The notes below the pieces were generated by a model. The model was not told the origin of the DNA and did no database searches. It saw only the letters and a list, made by a program, of their open reading frames with translations. A program made the position numbers and the translations under genes. A DNA stretch of 47,059 nucleotides from Microbacteriaceae bacterium PS02067 (GTDB taxonomy: Bacteria > Actinomycetota > Actinomycetes > Actinomycetales > Microbacteriaceae): NCBI GenBank assembly GCA_029960085.1, contig JASCPG010000018.1, forward strand, positions 1-47,059. Direction: 5' to 3'. How positions within the stretch are numbered: position 1 is the first letter of the stretch; each line of letters opens with the position of its first letter. Positions 25,175-34,310 of the stretch are shown piece after piece.

Positions 25175-26377
25175 ATGTCCGAGGCCTATCTGGTCGGTGG
25201 CGTTCGCACGGCGGTCGGTCGCTATGGCGGGGCGCTGGCAGGGGTGCGCCCCGACGATCTCGCGGCGCTCGTCGTACGGGAGGCGGTCGCGCGAGCGGGG
25301 GTCCCGACGGACGCGATCGACGAGGTGATCCTCGGCGCCGCGAACCAGTCCGGCGAGGACAACCGCAACGTCGCGCGCATGGCGGTGCTGCTGGCGGGCC
25401 TGCCCGATGAGATCCCGGGCCTCACCGTCAACAGGCTGTGCGCGTCGGGCATGTCGGCGATCGCCCTCGCCGCGACGGCGGTGCGCGCGGGTGAGGCCGA
25501 CGTCGTCGTGGCCGGCGGGGTGGAGTCGATGACCCGCGCGCCGTGGGTGCAGGCGAAGCCGGGTCGCGCCTGGGCGAAGCCCGGTGAGGCGTTCGACACC
25601 TCGATCGGCTGGCGATTCGTGAACCCTCTGCTCGCCGCACGCGACAAGGCGACCTACTCGATGCCCGAGACGGCGGAGGAGGTCGCGCGCCGCGACGGTG
25701 TCACTCGCGACGACGCCGACGCGTTCGCCCTGCGCAGTCACGAGCGGGCGATCGACGCGATCGACGCGGGCCGCTTCGCTGCTGAGATCGTCGCGGTGGA
25801 CACCCCGCGCGGCCCGGTCGACACCGATGAGGTCCCCCGGCGGGACACGACCGCCGAGGCTCTCCGGGGTCTCCGCCCCGTCGTCGCGGGCGGCAGCGTC
25901 GTGACCGCCGGCAACTCCAGTTCGCTCAGCGACGGGGCATCCGCGATCGTCGTCGCGAGCGCGGATGCCGTGCGGCGCTACGGACTCGTTCCCCGCGCGC
26001 GCGTCGTCTCGCACGCCGCCGCGGCGCTCGCCCCCGAGATCATGGGCCTCGGCCCGGTCCCGGCGACCGAGAAGGCGCTCGCGAAGGCCGCCCTCGCGGT
26101 CGACGATCTCGGCGCCGTCGAGCTCAACGAGGCGTTCGCGACGCAGTCGCTCGCCTCGATCCGGCGCCTCGGACTCGACCCCGCCATCGTCAACGCCGAC
26201 GGCGGGGCGATCGCCCTCGGGCATCCCCTCGGCTCGAGCGGATCGCGCCTCGTCGTCACCCTCCTCGGACGCCTCGAGCGCAGCGCCGCTCGCTACGGCC
26301 TCGCGACGATGTGCGTCGGTGTCGGTCAGGGCCAGGCGATGATCGTCGAGCGGATGACGGAGGCCGTGGATGCCTGA
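25175..26377 (+). CDS. paaJ: Acetyl-CoA acyltransferase (3-oxoadipyl-CoA thiolase)
   Basis: Thiolase that cleaves 3-oxoadipyl-CoA to acetyl-CoA and succinyl-CoA, and in the Paa route also 3-oxo-5,6-dehydrosuberyl-CoA. The 400 residues show the nucleophile in NRLCASGMSA, GHPLGSSGSR and the second catalytic cysteine in CVGVGQG. The ATG for MSEAYLVGG is preferred: AGAGG lies six bases upstream, whereas the ATG two codons earlier abuts that site. First gene of the five-gene unit; eight bases overlap with the enoyl-CoA hydratase. Confidence 0.92.
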   Translation: MSEAYLVGGVRTAVGRYGGALAGVRPDDLAALVVREAVARAGVPTDAIDEVILGAANQSGEDNRNVARMAVLLAGLPDEIPGLTVNRLCASGMSAIALAATAVRAGEADVVVAGGVESMTRAPWVQAKPGRAWAKPGEAFDTSIGWRFVNPLLAARDKATYSMPETAEEVARRDGVTRDDADAFALRSHERAIDAIDAGRFAAEIVAVDTPRGPVDTDEVPRRDTTAEALRGLRPVVAGGSVVTAGNSSSLSDGASAIVVASADAVRRYGLVPRARVVSHAAAALAPEIMGLGPVPATEKALAKAALAVDDLGAVELNEAFATQSLASIRRLGLDPAIVNADGGAIALGHPLGSSGSRLVVTLLGRLERSAARYGLATMCVGVGQGQAMIVERMTEAVDA

Positions 26378-27122
26378 GAGCGCCGTCCGCCTCGACGAAC
26401 GCGACGACCGGATCGTCGCGACCCTCGACCGTCCCGCGACGCGCAACGCGATCGACCAGCAGACGGTCGACGAGCTCCACGCGCTCTGCGCGCGGCTCGA
26501 GGTCGAGAAGAAGATCCTCGTGCTCACCGGCGCGGGGGGCGTCTTCGCCTCGGGCGCCGACATCGCCCAGCTGCGAGAGCGCACAGCGGACGACGCGCGG
26601 CGCGGCATCAACTCCGCCGTGTTCCGCCGCATCCGGGACCTCCCGATGCCCGTGATCGCCGCGGTCGCAGGGTACGCCCTGGGCGGCGGAGCAGAGCTCG
26701 CCTACGCCGCCGACATCCGCATCGCGACGCCGGATGCCAGGTTCGGCAACCCCGAGACGGGCCTCGGCATCATCGCGGCGGCCGGGGCGACATGGCGCCT
26801 CCCCGAGATCGTCGGGCACGCGCGCGCGACCGAGCTGCTGCTCACGGGGCGGATCATCGACGCGGCGACCGCTTTCGACTGGGGGCTCGTGACCGCCCTC
26901 CACGAACCCGGCGAACTGCTCGCCGCCGCGCATGCGCTGGCTGACCGCATCACGGCGAACGGCGCCCGCGCCACCGAACTCACCAAGCAGGCCCTGCTCG
27001 CGCCGCGCGAACAGCACCCCGCCATCGAGCTCGAACTCCAGGCGGAGCTCTTCGACAGCGACGAGAAGCGCGCCCGGATGACGGCCTTCCTCGACCGACG
27101 CGCACGGAAGGAGCACCCATGA
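26370..27122 (+). CDS. paaF: Enoyl-CoA hydratase
   Basis: Crotonase-fold hydratase that adds water to 2,3-dehydroadipyl-CoA. The 250 residues include the oxyanion-hole motif GADIAQLRE and both family glutamates, in GYALGGGAELAYAADI and FGNPETGLG, so it should be catalytically complete, unlike the isomerase at the end of the cluster. Overlaps both neighbours (ATGCCTGA upstream, ATGA downstream). Confidence 0.9.
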   Translation: MPESAVRLDERDDRIVATLDRPATRNAIDQQTVDELHALCARLEVEKKILVLTGAGGVFASGADIAQLRERTADDARRGINSAVFRRIRDLPMPVIAAVAGYALGGGAELAYAADIRIATPDARFGNPETGLGIIAAAGATWRLPEIVGHARATELLLTGRIIDAATAFDWGLVTALHEPGELLAAAHALADRITANGARATELTKQALLAPREQHPAIELELQAELFDSDEKRARMTAFLDRRARKEHP

Positions 27123-28012
27123 CCGAGACGTCCGCCACTTCCCCTCTCCCGGCCGCGCCCGCTGCACCCGCCGTCGTCGGTGTGCTCGGAGGCGGGCGCA
27201 TGGGGGCGGGCATCGCGCATGCCTTCCTCCTCGCCGGCAGCCGCGTGCACGTCGGGGAACGCGACGCCGGTGCGGCCGCTGGCGCGACCGCACGCATCCA
27301 CGAGAGCATCGCCCGCTCCGTCTCCCGCGGCGCGACGACGCGCACCGCTCGTGAGCTGGAGGCGGCGCTCAGCGTCGGCACCGACATCGCGGGTTTCGCC
27401 GACGCGCGGCTCGTGATCGAGGCGGTGCCCGAAGAGCGCACCCTCAAGGAGCAGTCCCTCGCACGCCTCGAGCAGGTCGTGTCCGCGGCATCCGTGCTTG
27501 CGAGCAACACCTCGTCGATCTCGATCGACTCTCTCGCCGGCATCCTCGCCCACCCCGAGCGGCTCCTCGGCCTGCACTTCTTCAACCCCGTGCCCGCGTC
27601 GGCGCTCGTCGAGATCGTGGTCGGTTCGGCCACGGCGCCCGACCTCGTGGAGGAAGCCCGCGGATGGGTGGGCGCGCTCGGGAAGACCGGGATCGTCGTG
27701 CGCGATTCGCCGGGCTTCGCGTCGAGCCGCCTGGGCGTCATGCTCGGGCTCGAGGCGATCCGGATGCTCGAGGAGGGCGTCGCGTCGGCCGCCGACATCG
27801 ACGCCGCGATGGAGCTCGGCTACCGGCATCCGATGGGCCCGCTGCGCACGACCGACATCGTGGGCCTCGACGTGCGGCTCGGCATCGCCGAAGAGCTCGA
27901 AGCGGCCCTCGGGCCGCGGTTCGCCCCGCCCGCCCTGCTGCGGCGCCTCGTCGCCGACGGGCACCTGGGCCGCAAGAGCGGCCGAGGCTTCTACGAATGG
28001 AGTGACTCATGA
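27119..28012 (+). CDS. paaH: 3-hydroxyacyl-CoA dehydrogenase
   Basis: NAD-dependent oxidation of 3-hydroxyadipyl-CoA to 3-oxoadipyl-CoA. The 297 residues begin with a Rossmann GGGRMGAGIAHAF motif and contain NTSSIS, the catalytic-histidine region GLHFFNPVP, and the C-terminal helical domain (RHPMGPLRTTDIVGLD). Length is normal for single-domain 3-hydroxybutyryl/3-hydroxyadipyl-CoA dehydrogenases. Starts in the stop of paaF (ATGA) and ends in the start of paaZ (ATGA). Confidence 0.92.
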   Translation: MTETSATSPLPAAPAAPAVVGVLGGGRMGAGIAHAFLLAGSRVHVGERDAGAAAGATARIHESIARSVSRGATTRTARELEAALSVGTDIAGFADARLVIEAVPEERTLKEQSLARLEQVVSAASVLASNTSSISIDSLAGILAHPERLLGLHFFNPVPASALVEIVVGSATAPDLVEEARGWVGALGKTGIVVRDSPGFASSRLGVMLGLEAIRMLEEGVASAADIDAAMELGYRHPMGPLRTTDIVGLDVRLGIAEELEAALGPRFAPPALLRRLVADGHLGRKSGRGFYEWSDS

Positions 28013-30096
28013 CGCGTGTGCTCGACAGCTACGTGCAGGATGCCTGGTGGTCTCCGGACGACGCGGCGGATGCCGTCGTCGTCCGCGACGCGTCGACGGG
28101 CGCGGAGGTCTGCCGCGTCAGCACGGCGGGGCTCGATCTCGCGGCGGCGGTCGTGCACGCCCGCACCGTCGGGCAGCGCAGCCTCGGCGCGCTGACCTTC
28201 CACCAGCGCGCGCTCCTGCTGAAGCAGTTCGCGCTCGCCCTCACTGCGTGCAAGGACGAGCTCTACGCACTGTCGGCGCACACCGGCGCGACGTCACGCG
28301 ACAACCTCAGTGACATCGACGGCGGGCTGGGGGTGCTGTTCACCTACTCGTCGAAGGGCAGGCGCGAGCTCCCGAACGCGCAGGTCGTCGTCGACGGACC
28401 GGCCGAGCCGCTCGCGAAGGACGGTTCATTCCTCGGGCGGCATGTATACACGCGCCTGCCGGGCGTTGCCGTGCAGATCAACGCCTTCAACTTTCCGATG
28501 TGGGGCGCGCTGGAGAAGTTCGCGCCCGCGTTCCTCGCGGGCGTCCCCACGATCGTGAAGCCCGCGACCCCGACCGCGTACGTCGCCGAGGCGTGGGTGC
28601 GGATCCTCGTCGAGTCGGGGCTCCTGCCGGCGGGATCGCTGCAGCTCGTGTCGGGCGCCGTGCCGGGCCTGTTCGACCTGCTCGACCTCGGCGACACGGT
28701 TGGGTTCACGGGCAGCGCCGGGACCGCGGAGCGGCTGCGTTCCCAGGCGAAGCCGGGTGTGCGGTTCACGAGCGAGACCGACTCGATCAACGCGTCGGTG
28801 CTCGGCCCCGACGCCACGCCCGACACCCCGGAGTTCGACGCGTACGTACGCCAGCTGCTGAGCGAACTCGTCACGAAAGCAGGGCAGAAGTGCACCGCGA
28901 TCCGCCGGGCGATCGTCCCGGAGGGGGTTCAGCCTGCTCTCGCAACGGCGCTGGCCGCCAAGATCGCGGAGCGGGTCGTCGTCGGTGACCCGCGCGCCGA
29001 AGGCGTCACCATGGGACCCGTCGTCTCGACGGCCCAGCGCGACGAGGTGCTCCGGAGCGTTCGGGCGCTGCAGGATGCCGGGGGCCGCCTCGTCATCGGA
29101 TCGACGGCGCCGCCGGACATCCGCCGCGCCGACGGCACCACCGGTCAGGCGCCCGACGGCGCATTCCTCGAGCCGATGGTGCTCGCGTTCGATGCCGCGC
29201 ACGCCGAGGCCGGCGCCGCCGTGCACGAGGTCGAAGCGTTCGGCCCCGTCACGAGCGTGCTCGGCTACCGGAGCCTCGCCGAGGCCGCCGACCTCGTCGG
29301 GCGCGGGGGCGGATCACTCGTCACGAGCATCGCGACCCACGACCCCGCCGTCGCCGTCGAACTCATCACCCGGGTCGGCGCGTACAACGGGCGCGTCCTC
29401 GTGCTCGACCGCGACGACGCGCGCACCTCGACCGGCCACGGCTCGCCCGTGCCGCATCTCGTCCACGGCGGCCCGGGCCGCGCCGGCGGCGGGGAGGAGC
29501 TCGGCGGCATCCGCGCCGTCCTGCACTACATGCAGCGCACCGCCGTGCAGGGGTCGCCCCGCATGCTGACGGCGCTCACCGGCGTGTGGCACGCAGGGGC
29601 CGAAGCGGATGCCACGGGCACGCACCCCTTCCGGAAGCCCCTCACTCAGCTGCGCCTCGGCGATCGCATCGAGTCGGCCGAGCGCGAAGTCACCCTCGAC
29701 GACATCGAGACGTTCGCGGCCTTCACGGGCGACACGTTCTATGCGCACATGGACGAGGCGGCGGCCTCCGCGAACCCGTTCTTCCCGGGGCGGGTGGCGC
29801 ACGGGTACCTCCTCGTCTCGTGGGCGGCGGGCCTGTTCGTCGACCCCGACCCGGGCCCCGTCCTCGCCAACTACGGCCTCGAGAACCTGCGGTTCCTGAC
29901 CCCGGTGTCGCCGGGCGACCGCATCCGTGTCGCGCTGACGGCGAAACAGATCACGCCGCGCGAGACCGACGAGTACGGCGAGGTCCGGTGGGATGCCGTC
30001 ATCCGCAACGATCGCGACGAGGTCGTCGCCGAGTACGACGTCCTGACCCTCGTGGCGAAGGAATGGCCGCCCGCGGCGCAGGAGGCGACCGCGTGA
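28009..30096 (+). CDS. paaZ: PaaZ bifunctional oxepin-CoA hydrolase / aldehyde dehydrogenase
   Basis: Opens the seven-membered oxepin-CoA ring and oxidises the resulting aldehyde with NADP to 3-oxo-5,6-dehydrosuberyl-CoA. The 695 residues comprise an N-terminal aldehyde dehydrogenase (catalytic Cys295 in GQKCTA and Glu256 in SETDS, the same numbers as in the E. coli enzyme) and a C-terminal MaoC-like hydratase with Asp575 and His580 in GDTFYAHMD. Both active sites are intact, so no separate aldehyde dehydrogenase is needed. It overlaps paaI by four bases (GTGA). Confidence 0.95.
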   Translation: MTRVLDSYVQDAWWSPDDAADAVVVRDASTGAEVCRVSTAGLDLAAAVVHARTVGQRSLGALTFHQRALLLKQFALALTACKDELYALSAHTGATSRDNLSDIDGGLGVLFTYSSKGRRELPNAQVVVDGPAEPLAKDGSFLGRHVYTRLPGVAVQINAFNFPMWGALEKFAPAFLAGVPTIVKPATPTAYVAEAWVRILVESGLLPAGSLQLVSGAVPGLFDLLDLGDTVGFTGSAGTAERLRSQAKPGVRFTSETDSINASVLGPDATPDTPEFDAYVRQLLSELVTKAGQKCTAIRRAIVPEGVQPALATALAAKIAERVVVGDPRAEGVTMGPVVSTAQRDEVLRSVRALQDAGGRLVIGSTAPPDIRRADGTTGQAPDGAFLEPMVLAFDAAHAEAGAAVHEVEAFGPVTSVLGYRSLAEAADLVGRGGGSLVTSIATHDPAVAVELITRVGAYNGRVLVLDRDDARTSTGHGSPVPHLVHGGPGRAGGGEELGGIRAVLHYMQRTAVQGSPRMLTALTGVWHAGAEADATGTHPFRKPLTQLRLGDRIESAEREVTLDDIETFAAFTGDTFYAHMDEAAASANPFFPGRVAHGYLLVSWAAGLFVDPDPGPVLANYGLENLRFLTPVSPGDRIRVALTAKQITPRETDEYGEVRWDAVIRNDRDEVVAEYDVLTLVAKEWPPAAQEATA

Positions 30097-30503
30097 GCGG
30101 TGCGGCCGACATGATGGCGCGCGACGCGGCATCCGCGCTGCTCGGGATGGTCGTCGTGCGCGCTGAACCGGGGGACGCGGTCGTGTCGATGCATGTGCGC
30201 GAGGACATGCTGAACGGCTTCGCGATCACGCACGGCGGGTTCGTGTTCACCCTCGCCGACACGGCGTTCGCGATCGCGTGCAACGAGGATGAGCGGGTGA
30301 CCGTCGCGGCGGGTGCTGACATCTCGTTCCTGCGGTCGACGGTCGCCGGTCAGACCCTCACCGCCCACGCTGTGCGCCGCGCACGCTCGGGTCGGACGGG
30401 TCTCTACGACGTCCGCGTCACCGACGAGGCGGGCGAGGTCGTCGCCGAGGTGCGCGGACGTTCCGTCACCACCGGCAGGACCCCGCCCGCCCTTGATAAC
30501 TGA
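30093..30503 (+). CDS. paaI: Phenylacetate-pathway thioesterase PaaI
   Basis: 136-residue hotdog thioesterase that rescues CoA from dead-end hydroxylated phenylacetyl-CoA intermediates. The family motif is [20 protein letters not shown] (His-Gly-Gly and the catalytic Asp). The GTG start overlapping the paaZ stop gives [14 protein letters not shown], the typical N-terminus; later in-frame ATGs would truncate the first helix. Last gene before the internal paaA promoter. Confidence 0.92.
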   Translation: MSGAADMMARDAASALLGMVVVRAEPGDAVVSMHVREDMLNGFAITHGGFVFTLADTAFAIACNEDERVTVAAGADISFLRSTVAGQTLTAHAVRRARSGRTGLYDVRVTDEAGEVVAEVRGRSVTTGRTPPALDN

Positions 30504-30521
30504 CCGATCGTTCTGTAAATT
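30493..30521 (+). promoter_or_regulatory. paaA promoter with PaaR operator
   Basis: TTGATA, 17 bases, TAAATT. The spacer holds GACCGATCGTTC (30502-30513), one mismatch from the perfect palindrome in the paaR promoter and in the same register. It starts inside the last codons of paaI and creates a second transcription unit. Confidence 0.7.
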
Positions 30522-30546
30522 GAGGACCCGACGTGAGGAGTCGACG

Positions 30547-31527
30547 ATGACCACTGCGACCGAGGCGCAGACGAGCGCCGAAACCGAGGCCGAGCTCCAG
30601 GCGGAGTTCGACGCCCTCATCGCCGCCGACCAGCGCATCGAGCCCCGCGACTGGATGCCCGCGGCCTACCGCAGGACGCTCATCCGTCAGATCTCGCAGC
30701 ACGCGCATTCGGAGATCATCGGCATGCAGCCCGAGGGCAACTGGATCACCCGCGCCCCGAGCCTCAAGCGCAAGGCCATCCTCATGGCGAAGGTGCAGGA
30801 CGAGGCCGGGCACGGGCTCTACCTCTACTCCGCGGCGCAGACCCTCGGCATCACGCGCGACGAGATGACGCGCCAGCTCATCGCCGGCGCGGCGAAGTAC
30901 TCGTCGATCTTCAACTATCCGACCCCGACGTGGGCGGACATGGGCGCCATCGGCTGGCTCGTCGACGGTGCCGCGATCTGCAACCAGGTGCCGCTGTGCC
31001 GCGCCTCGTACGGCCCGTACGGCCGCGCGATGGTGCGGATCTGCAAGGAGGAGTCCTTCCACCAGCGGCAGGGCTTCGAGATCCTGCTGACGCTCATGCG
31101 GGGAACGGATGCCCAGCGCGAGATGGCGCAGGAGAGCGTGAACCGCTGGTACTGGCCCGCGCTCATGATGTTCGGCCCGCCCGACGACCAGTCGCCGAAC
31201 TCGGCGCAGTCGACGGCCTGGAAGATCAAGCGGTTCTCGAACGACGAACTGCGCCAGCGTTTCATCGGGATGCTCGTGCCACAGGCCGAGGCGCTCGGGG
31301 TAACCCTTCCAGACCCCGAACTGCGGTGGGATGCCGAGGCGGAGCGCTGGCACACGAGCGAGATCGACTGGACCGAGTTCCACGAGGTCATCGCCGGCCG
31401 CGGCCCCCTGAACGCGGTGCGCATCCAGAACCGCCGCGACGCGCACGACGAGGGTGCGTGGGTGCGGGAAGCGGCCGCCGCCTACGCGGAGAAGAAGTCC
31501 GCGCGTCTCACCGAGGCGGCGGCCTGA
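30547..31527 (+). CDS. paaA: 1,2-phenylacetyl-CoA epoxidase, catalytic subunit A
   Basis: Diiron oxygenase subunit that epoxidises the ring of phenylacetyl-CoA, the committed step. The 326 residues contain [16 protein letters not shown] and [11 protein letters not shown], the E-x2-H iron-binding pairs of the ferritin-like fold. GAGGAG lies six bases before the ATG, a strong ribosome site in a window where many starts have none. Ends one base into paaB (TGATG). Confidence 0.96.
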   Translation: MTTATEAQTSAETEAELQAEFDALIAADQRIEPRDWMPAAYRRTLIRQISQHAHSEIIGMQPEGNWITRAPSLKRKAILMAKVQDEAGHGLYLYSAAQTLGITRDEMTRQLIAGAAKYSSIFNYPTPTWADMGAIGWLVDGAAICNQVPLCRASYGPYGRAMVRICKEESFHQRQGFEILLTLMRGTDAQREMAQESVNRWYWPALMMFGPPDDQSPNSAQSTAWKIKRFSNDELRQRFIGMLVPQAEALGVTLPDPELRWDAEAERWHTSEIDWTEFHEVIAGRGPLNAVRIQNRRDAHDEGAWVREAAAAYAEKKSARLTEAAA

Positions 31528-31832
31528 TGGCGACGCCGGGCGGCGATCCCGCCGAGACGTGGCCCCTGTGGGAGGTGTTCGTGCGCGCGAGCCGAGGGCT
31601 CAGCCATGTGCACGTCGGTTCGCTGCATGCGCCCGACGCCGACCTCGCCGTCCGCAATGCGCGCGATCTGTACACGCGGCGCGGCGAGGGCGTCTCGATC
31701 TGGGTGGTCCCGTCGGATGCCGTGACGACGAGCGACCCCGGCTCGAAGGGGGCCTACTTCGAATCGCCCGCGGGCAAGAACTACCGGCACGCGTCGTACT
31801 ACACGGCCTCCGAGGGGGTGCCGCACCTGTGA
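31527..31832 (+). CDS. paaB: 1,2-phenylacetyl-CoA epoxidase, subunit B
   Basis: 101-residue small subunit thought to bridge PaaAC heterodimers. WPLWEVFVRASRGLSHVHVG and KGAYFESPAGKNYRHASYY are family-typical. It starts in the stop of paaA and its TGA overlaps the paaC GTG. Confidence 0.95.
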   Translation: MATPGGDPAETWPLWEVFVRASRGLSHVHVGSLHAPDADLAVRNARDLYTRRGEGVSIWVVPSDAVTTSDPGSKGAYFESPAGKNYRHASYYTASEGVPHL

Positions 31833-32686
31833 CCGCGCCGGACACCCCCGCGACGACGGATGCCACGGACGACGACCCCCACGGCGACGTCTCGGTCGAC
31901 CTCGTCGACCTCGACCTCGAGCTGCAGGGGTTCTCGGAGCGCGCCGCGAACGCGGATGTCGCCGAATACGCGCTGTGGCTGGGAGACGACGCACTGATCC
32001 TCGCGCAGCAGCTCTCCCGCTGGATCGCGCATGCACCGGAGCTCGAAGAGGACATCGCGCTCGGCAACATCGGGCTCGACCTGCTCGGTCACGCGCGCTC
32101 GCTCCTGCGCTTCGCCGGCTCCTCCGACGGGCGCAGCGAAGACGACCTCGCCTACTTCCGTGACGAGCCCGACTTCCGCTCGCTGTGGCTGTTCGAGCAG
32201 GACGGCGGCGACTTCGCCCACACCATCGCCCGCCAGCTGATCGCGGCGTCCTATCTCTATGAGCTGTACGCCGACCTCGCGGCATCCACCGACCCCGCCC
32301 TGTCGGCGATCGCCGCGAAGGCGGTCACCGAGGTCGAGTACCACCGCGACCACGCGGTGCAGTGGACGTTGCGCCTCGCCGGGGGGACCGACCTCTCCCG
32401 CGAACGGATGATCGCGGGCCTCGCCGACATGTGGCCGTACGTCGACGAGCTGTTCCGCGACGACCCGCTCATCGACAGGCTGCCGGGCGTCGCCGTGCGC
32501 CCCTCGAGCCTGCGCGCACGGTTCGACGCCGTGATCGACGCGGTGCTCGCCGAGGAGGGGCTGGACCTCCCGCGCGGCCCGATCGCGTCCGGCGGTGGGC
32601 GACAGGGCAAGCACTTCCCGACGCTCGGCTACATCCTCGCGGAGATGCAGGTGCTCGCGCGGCAGCACCCGGGGGCGCACTGGTGA
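31829..32686 (+). CDS. paaC: 1,2-phenylacetyl-CoA epoxidase, structural subunit C
   Basis: 285-residue ferritin-like partner of PaaA that lacks the full diiron site and stabilises the complex. Typical segments are YALWLGDDALILAQQLSRW, DIALGNIGLDLLGHAR and EVEYHRDHAVQW. The GTG overlapping the paaB stop gives an acidic Thr/Asp-rich N-terminal extension of about 20 residues before the conserved part (VDLVDLDLE). Coupled to paaD by GTGA. Confidence 0.94.
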   Translation: MTAPDTPATTDATDDDPHGDVSVDLVDLDLELQGFSERAANADVAEYALWLGDDALILAQQLSRWIAHAPELEEDIALGNIGLDLLGHARSLLRFAGSSDGRSEDDLAYFRDEPDFRSLWLFEQDGGDFAHTIARQLIAASYLYELYADLAASTDPALSAIAAKAVTEVEYHRDHAVQWTLRLAGGTDLSRERMIAGLADMWPYVDELFRDDPLIDRLPGVAVRPSSLRARFDAVIDAVLAEEGLDLPRGPIASGGGRQGKHFPTLGYILAEMQVLARQHPGAHW

Positions 32687-33171
32687 TCGCCGTGTCGGAT
32701 GCCACGCGGGCGCGGGAGATCGCGGCGAACGTGCGCGATCCCGAGGTGCCGGTGCTGACGATCGACGACCTCGGTGTGCTCCGGGATGTCGAGGTGAGCG
32801 CCGGGACGGTCGTCGTGACGATCACACCGACGTATTCGGGATGCCCCGCGGTCGACACGATGCGCGACGATCTCGTCCTCGCGCTCACCGCGGCGGGATT
32901 CGCCGACGTGCGGGTGCGGACGGTGCTCTCCCCGACGTGGACGACCGATTGGCTGACAGACGAGGGCAGGCGGAAGCTCGTCGAGTACGGCATCGCACCT
33001 CCGACGGGTCGGGCGCCGGCGGGGCCGATCCGGCTGCAGCTCGGGGTGGCGTGCCCGCGCTGCGGCTCGCTGCGCACGCGCGAGATCTCCCGCTTCGGGT
33101 CGACGGCGTGCAAGGCGCTCTACGAATGCCGCGCATGCCGCGAACCGTTCGATCACTTCAAGGTGCACTGA
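32683..33171 (+). CDS. paaD: Phenylacetate degradation protein PaaD (Fe-S assembly factor)
   Basis: 162 residues: an N-terminal DUF59/MIP18 domain with SGCPAVDTM and a C-terminal zinc-ribbon-like region with CPRC, CKALYEC and CRACREPFDHFK. In homologues it helps mature the Fe-S or diiron centres of the epoxidase. GTG start overlapping the paaC stop; nine bases separate its stop from paaE. Confidence 0.93.
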   Translation: MIAVSDATRAREIAANVRDPEVPVLTIDDLGVLRDVEVSAGTVVVTITPTYSGCPAVDTMRDDLVLALTAAGFADVRVRTVLSPTWTTDWLTDEGRRKLVEYGIAPPTGRAPAGPIRLQLGVACPRCGSLRTREISRFGSTACKALYECRACREPFDHFKVH

Positions 33172-33180
33172 GGAGCCGCC

Positions 33181-34302
33181 ATGACGCTGACGACCGAGGT
33201 GCGGACGACCGGCCGCCGCCGCGCGCGCTTCCACGCGCTGCGCGTCGCAGGGGTCCGCCCCCTGACGGCGGATGCCGTCGAGGTGACCTTCGACATCCCC
33301 GAGGATCTCGCGGATGCCTTCGACTATGCGCCCGGCCAGTACGTCGCCCTGCGCGCCGTCATCGACGGGGAGGAGGTGCGACGGTCGTACTCGATCTGCC
33401 GCCCGCCGGCCCGGGGGTCGCTCGCCGTGGGCATCAAGCGCGACCCCCGTGGACGGTTCTCCACATGGGCGCAGACGGAGCTGCGCCCCGGCGACGAGAT
33501 CGACGTGATGAGCCCGCAGGGAACCTTCGTCTCGACGCGCACCGATGTGGCGACGGGGCACGTCGTGGGGATCGCGGCCGGCTCGGGCATCACGCCGATC
33601 ATGTCGCTCGCGGCATCCGTGCTCGCCGCACGGGACGACTCCACGTTCACCCTCGTGTACACGAACCGCTCGTCCACCGATGTGATGTTCGCCGACGATC
33701 TGGCCGACCTCAAGGACCGCTACCCGAGCCGGCTCGCCCTCCACCACGTGCTGTCCCGCGAGCAGCGGTCGGCGCCCGTCCTCTCGGGGCGGATCGACGA
33801 GGAGCGGCTCCGGCTGATCCTTGCCGCGCTCGTGCGGCCGGAGACCGTCGACGAGTGGTTCCTGTGCGGCCCGTTCGACCTCGTGCAGCTGTGCCGCGAC
33901 GTGCTGGCGGATGTCGGGGTGCCGAGCCCGCGCGTGCGGTTCGAGCTGTTCACGACCGGCGAGAGCGCCGCGGCCGGGTCGGGCGACGGGCGCCCGGTCG
34001 TCGCGCGCGACGACGAGCCGACCTGGACGATCGACTTCCGCCTCGACGGCACGTCGGCGACGGTCACCTCCCCTCTGAGCGCGCACGAGTCGATCCTCAA
34101 CGCGGCGCTGCGCGCGCGGCCCGACGTGCCCTTCGCGTGCGCGGGCGGCGTGTGCGGCACGTGCCGAGCGCGCGTCGTGTCGGGGTCGGTGCAGATGACC
34201 GAGAACTACGCGCTCGAACCCGACGAGCTCGAGCGCGGCTACGTGCTGACCTGCCAGTCCCACCCGACGAGCGACCGCGTCGTCGTCGACTACGACGTGT
34301 GA
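33181..34302 (+). CDS. paaE: 1,2-phenylacetyl-CoA epoxidase, reductase subunit E
   Basis: Passes electrons from NADPH to PaaA. The 373 residues hold an FAD-binding ferredoxin-reductase domain (RSYSICRPP), an NAD(P)-binding domain (GSGITPIMSLA) and a C-terminal plant-type 2Fe-2S ferredoxin with C-x4-C-x2-C (CAGGVCGTC) and a fourth Cys in LTCQSHP. Domain order matches PaaE. GAGGAG at its 3' end probably serves as the ribosome site of the next gene. Confidence 0.95.
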   Translation: MTLTTEVRTTGRRRARFHALRVAGVRPLTADAVEVTFDIPEDLADAFDYAPGQYVALRAVIDGEEVRRSYSICRPPARGSLAVGIKRDPRGRFSTWAQTELRPGDEIDVMSPQGTFVSTRTDVATGHVVGIAAGSGITPIMSLAASVLAARDDSTFTLVYTNRSSTDVMFADDLADLKDRYPSRLALHHVLSREQRSAPVLSGRIDEERLRLILAALVRPETVDEWFLCGPFDLVQLCRDVLADVGVPSPRVRFELFTTGESAAAGSGDGRPVVARDDEPTWTIDFRLDGTSATVTSPLSAHESILNAALRARPDVPFACAGGVCGTCRARVVSGSVQMTENYALEPDELERGYVLTCQSHPTSDRVVVDYDV

Positions 34303-34310
34303 GGAGCCCC

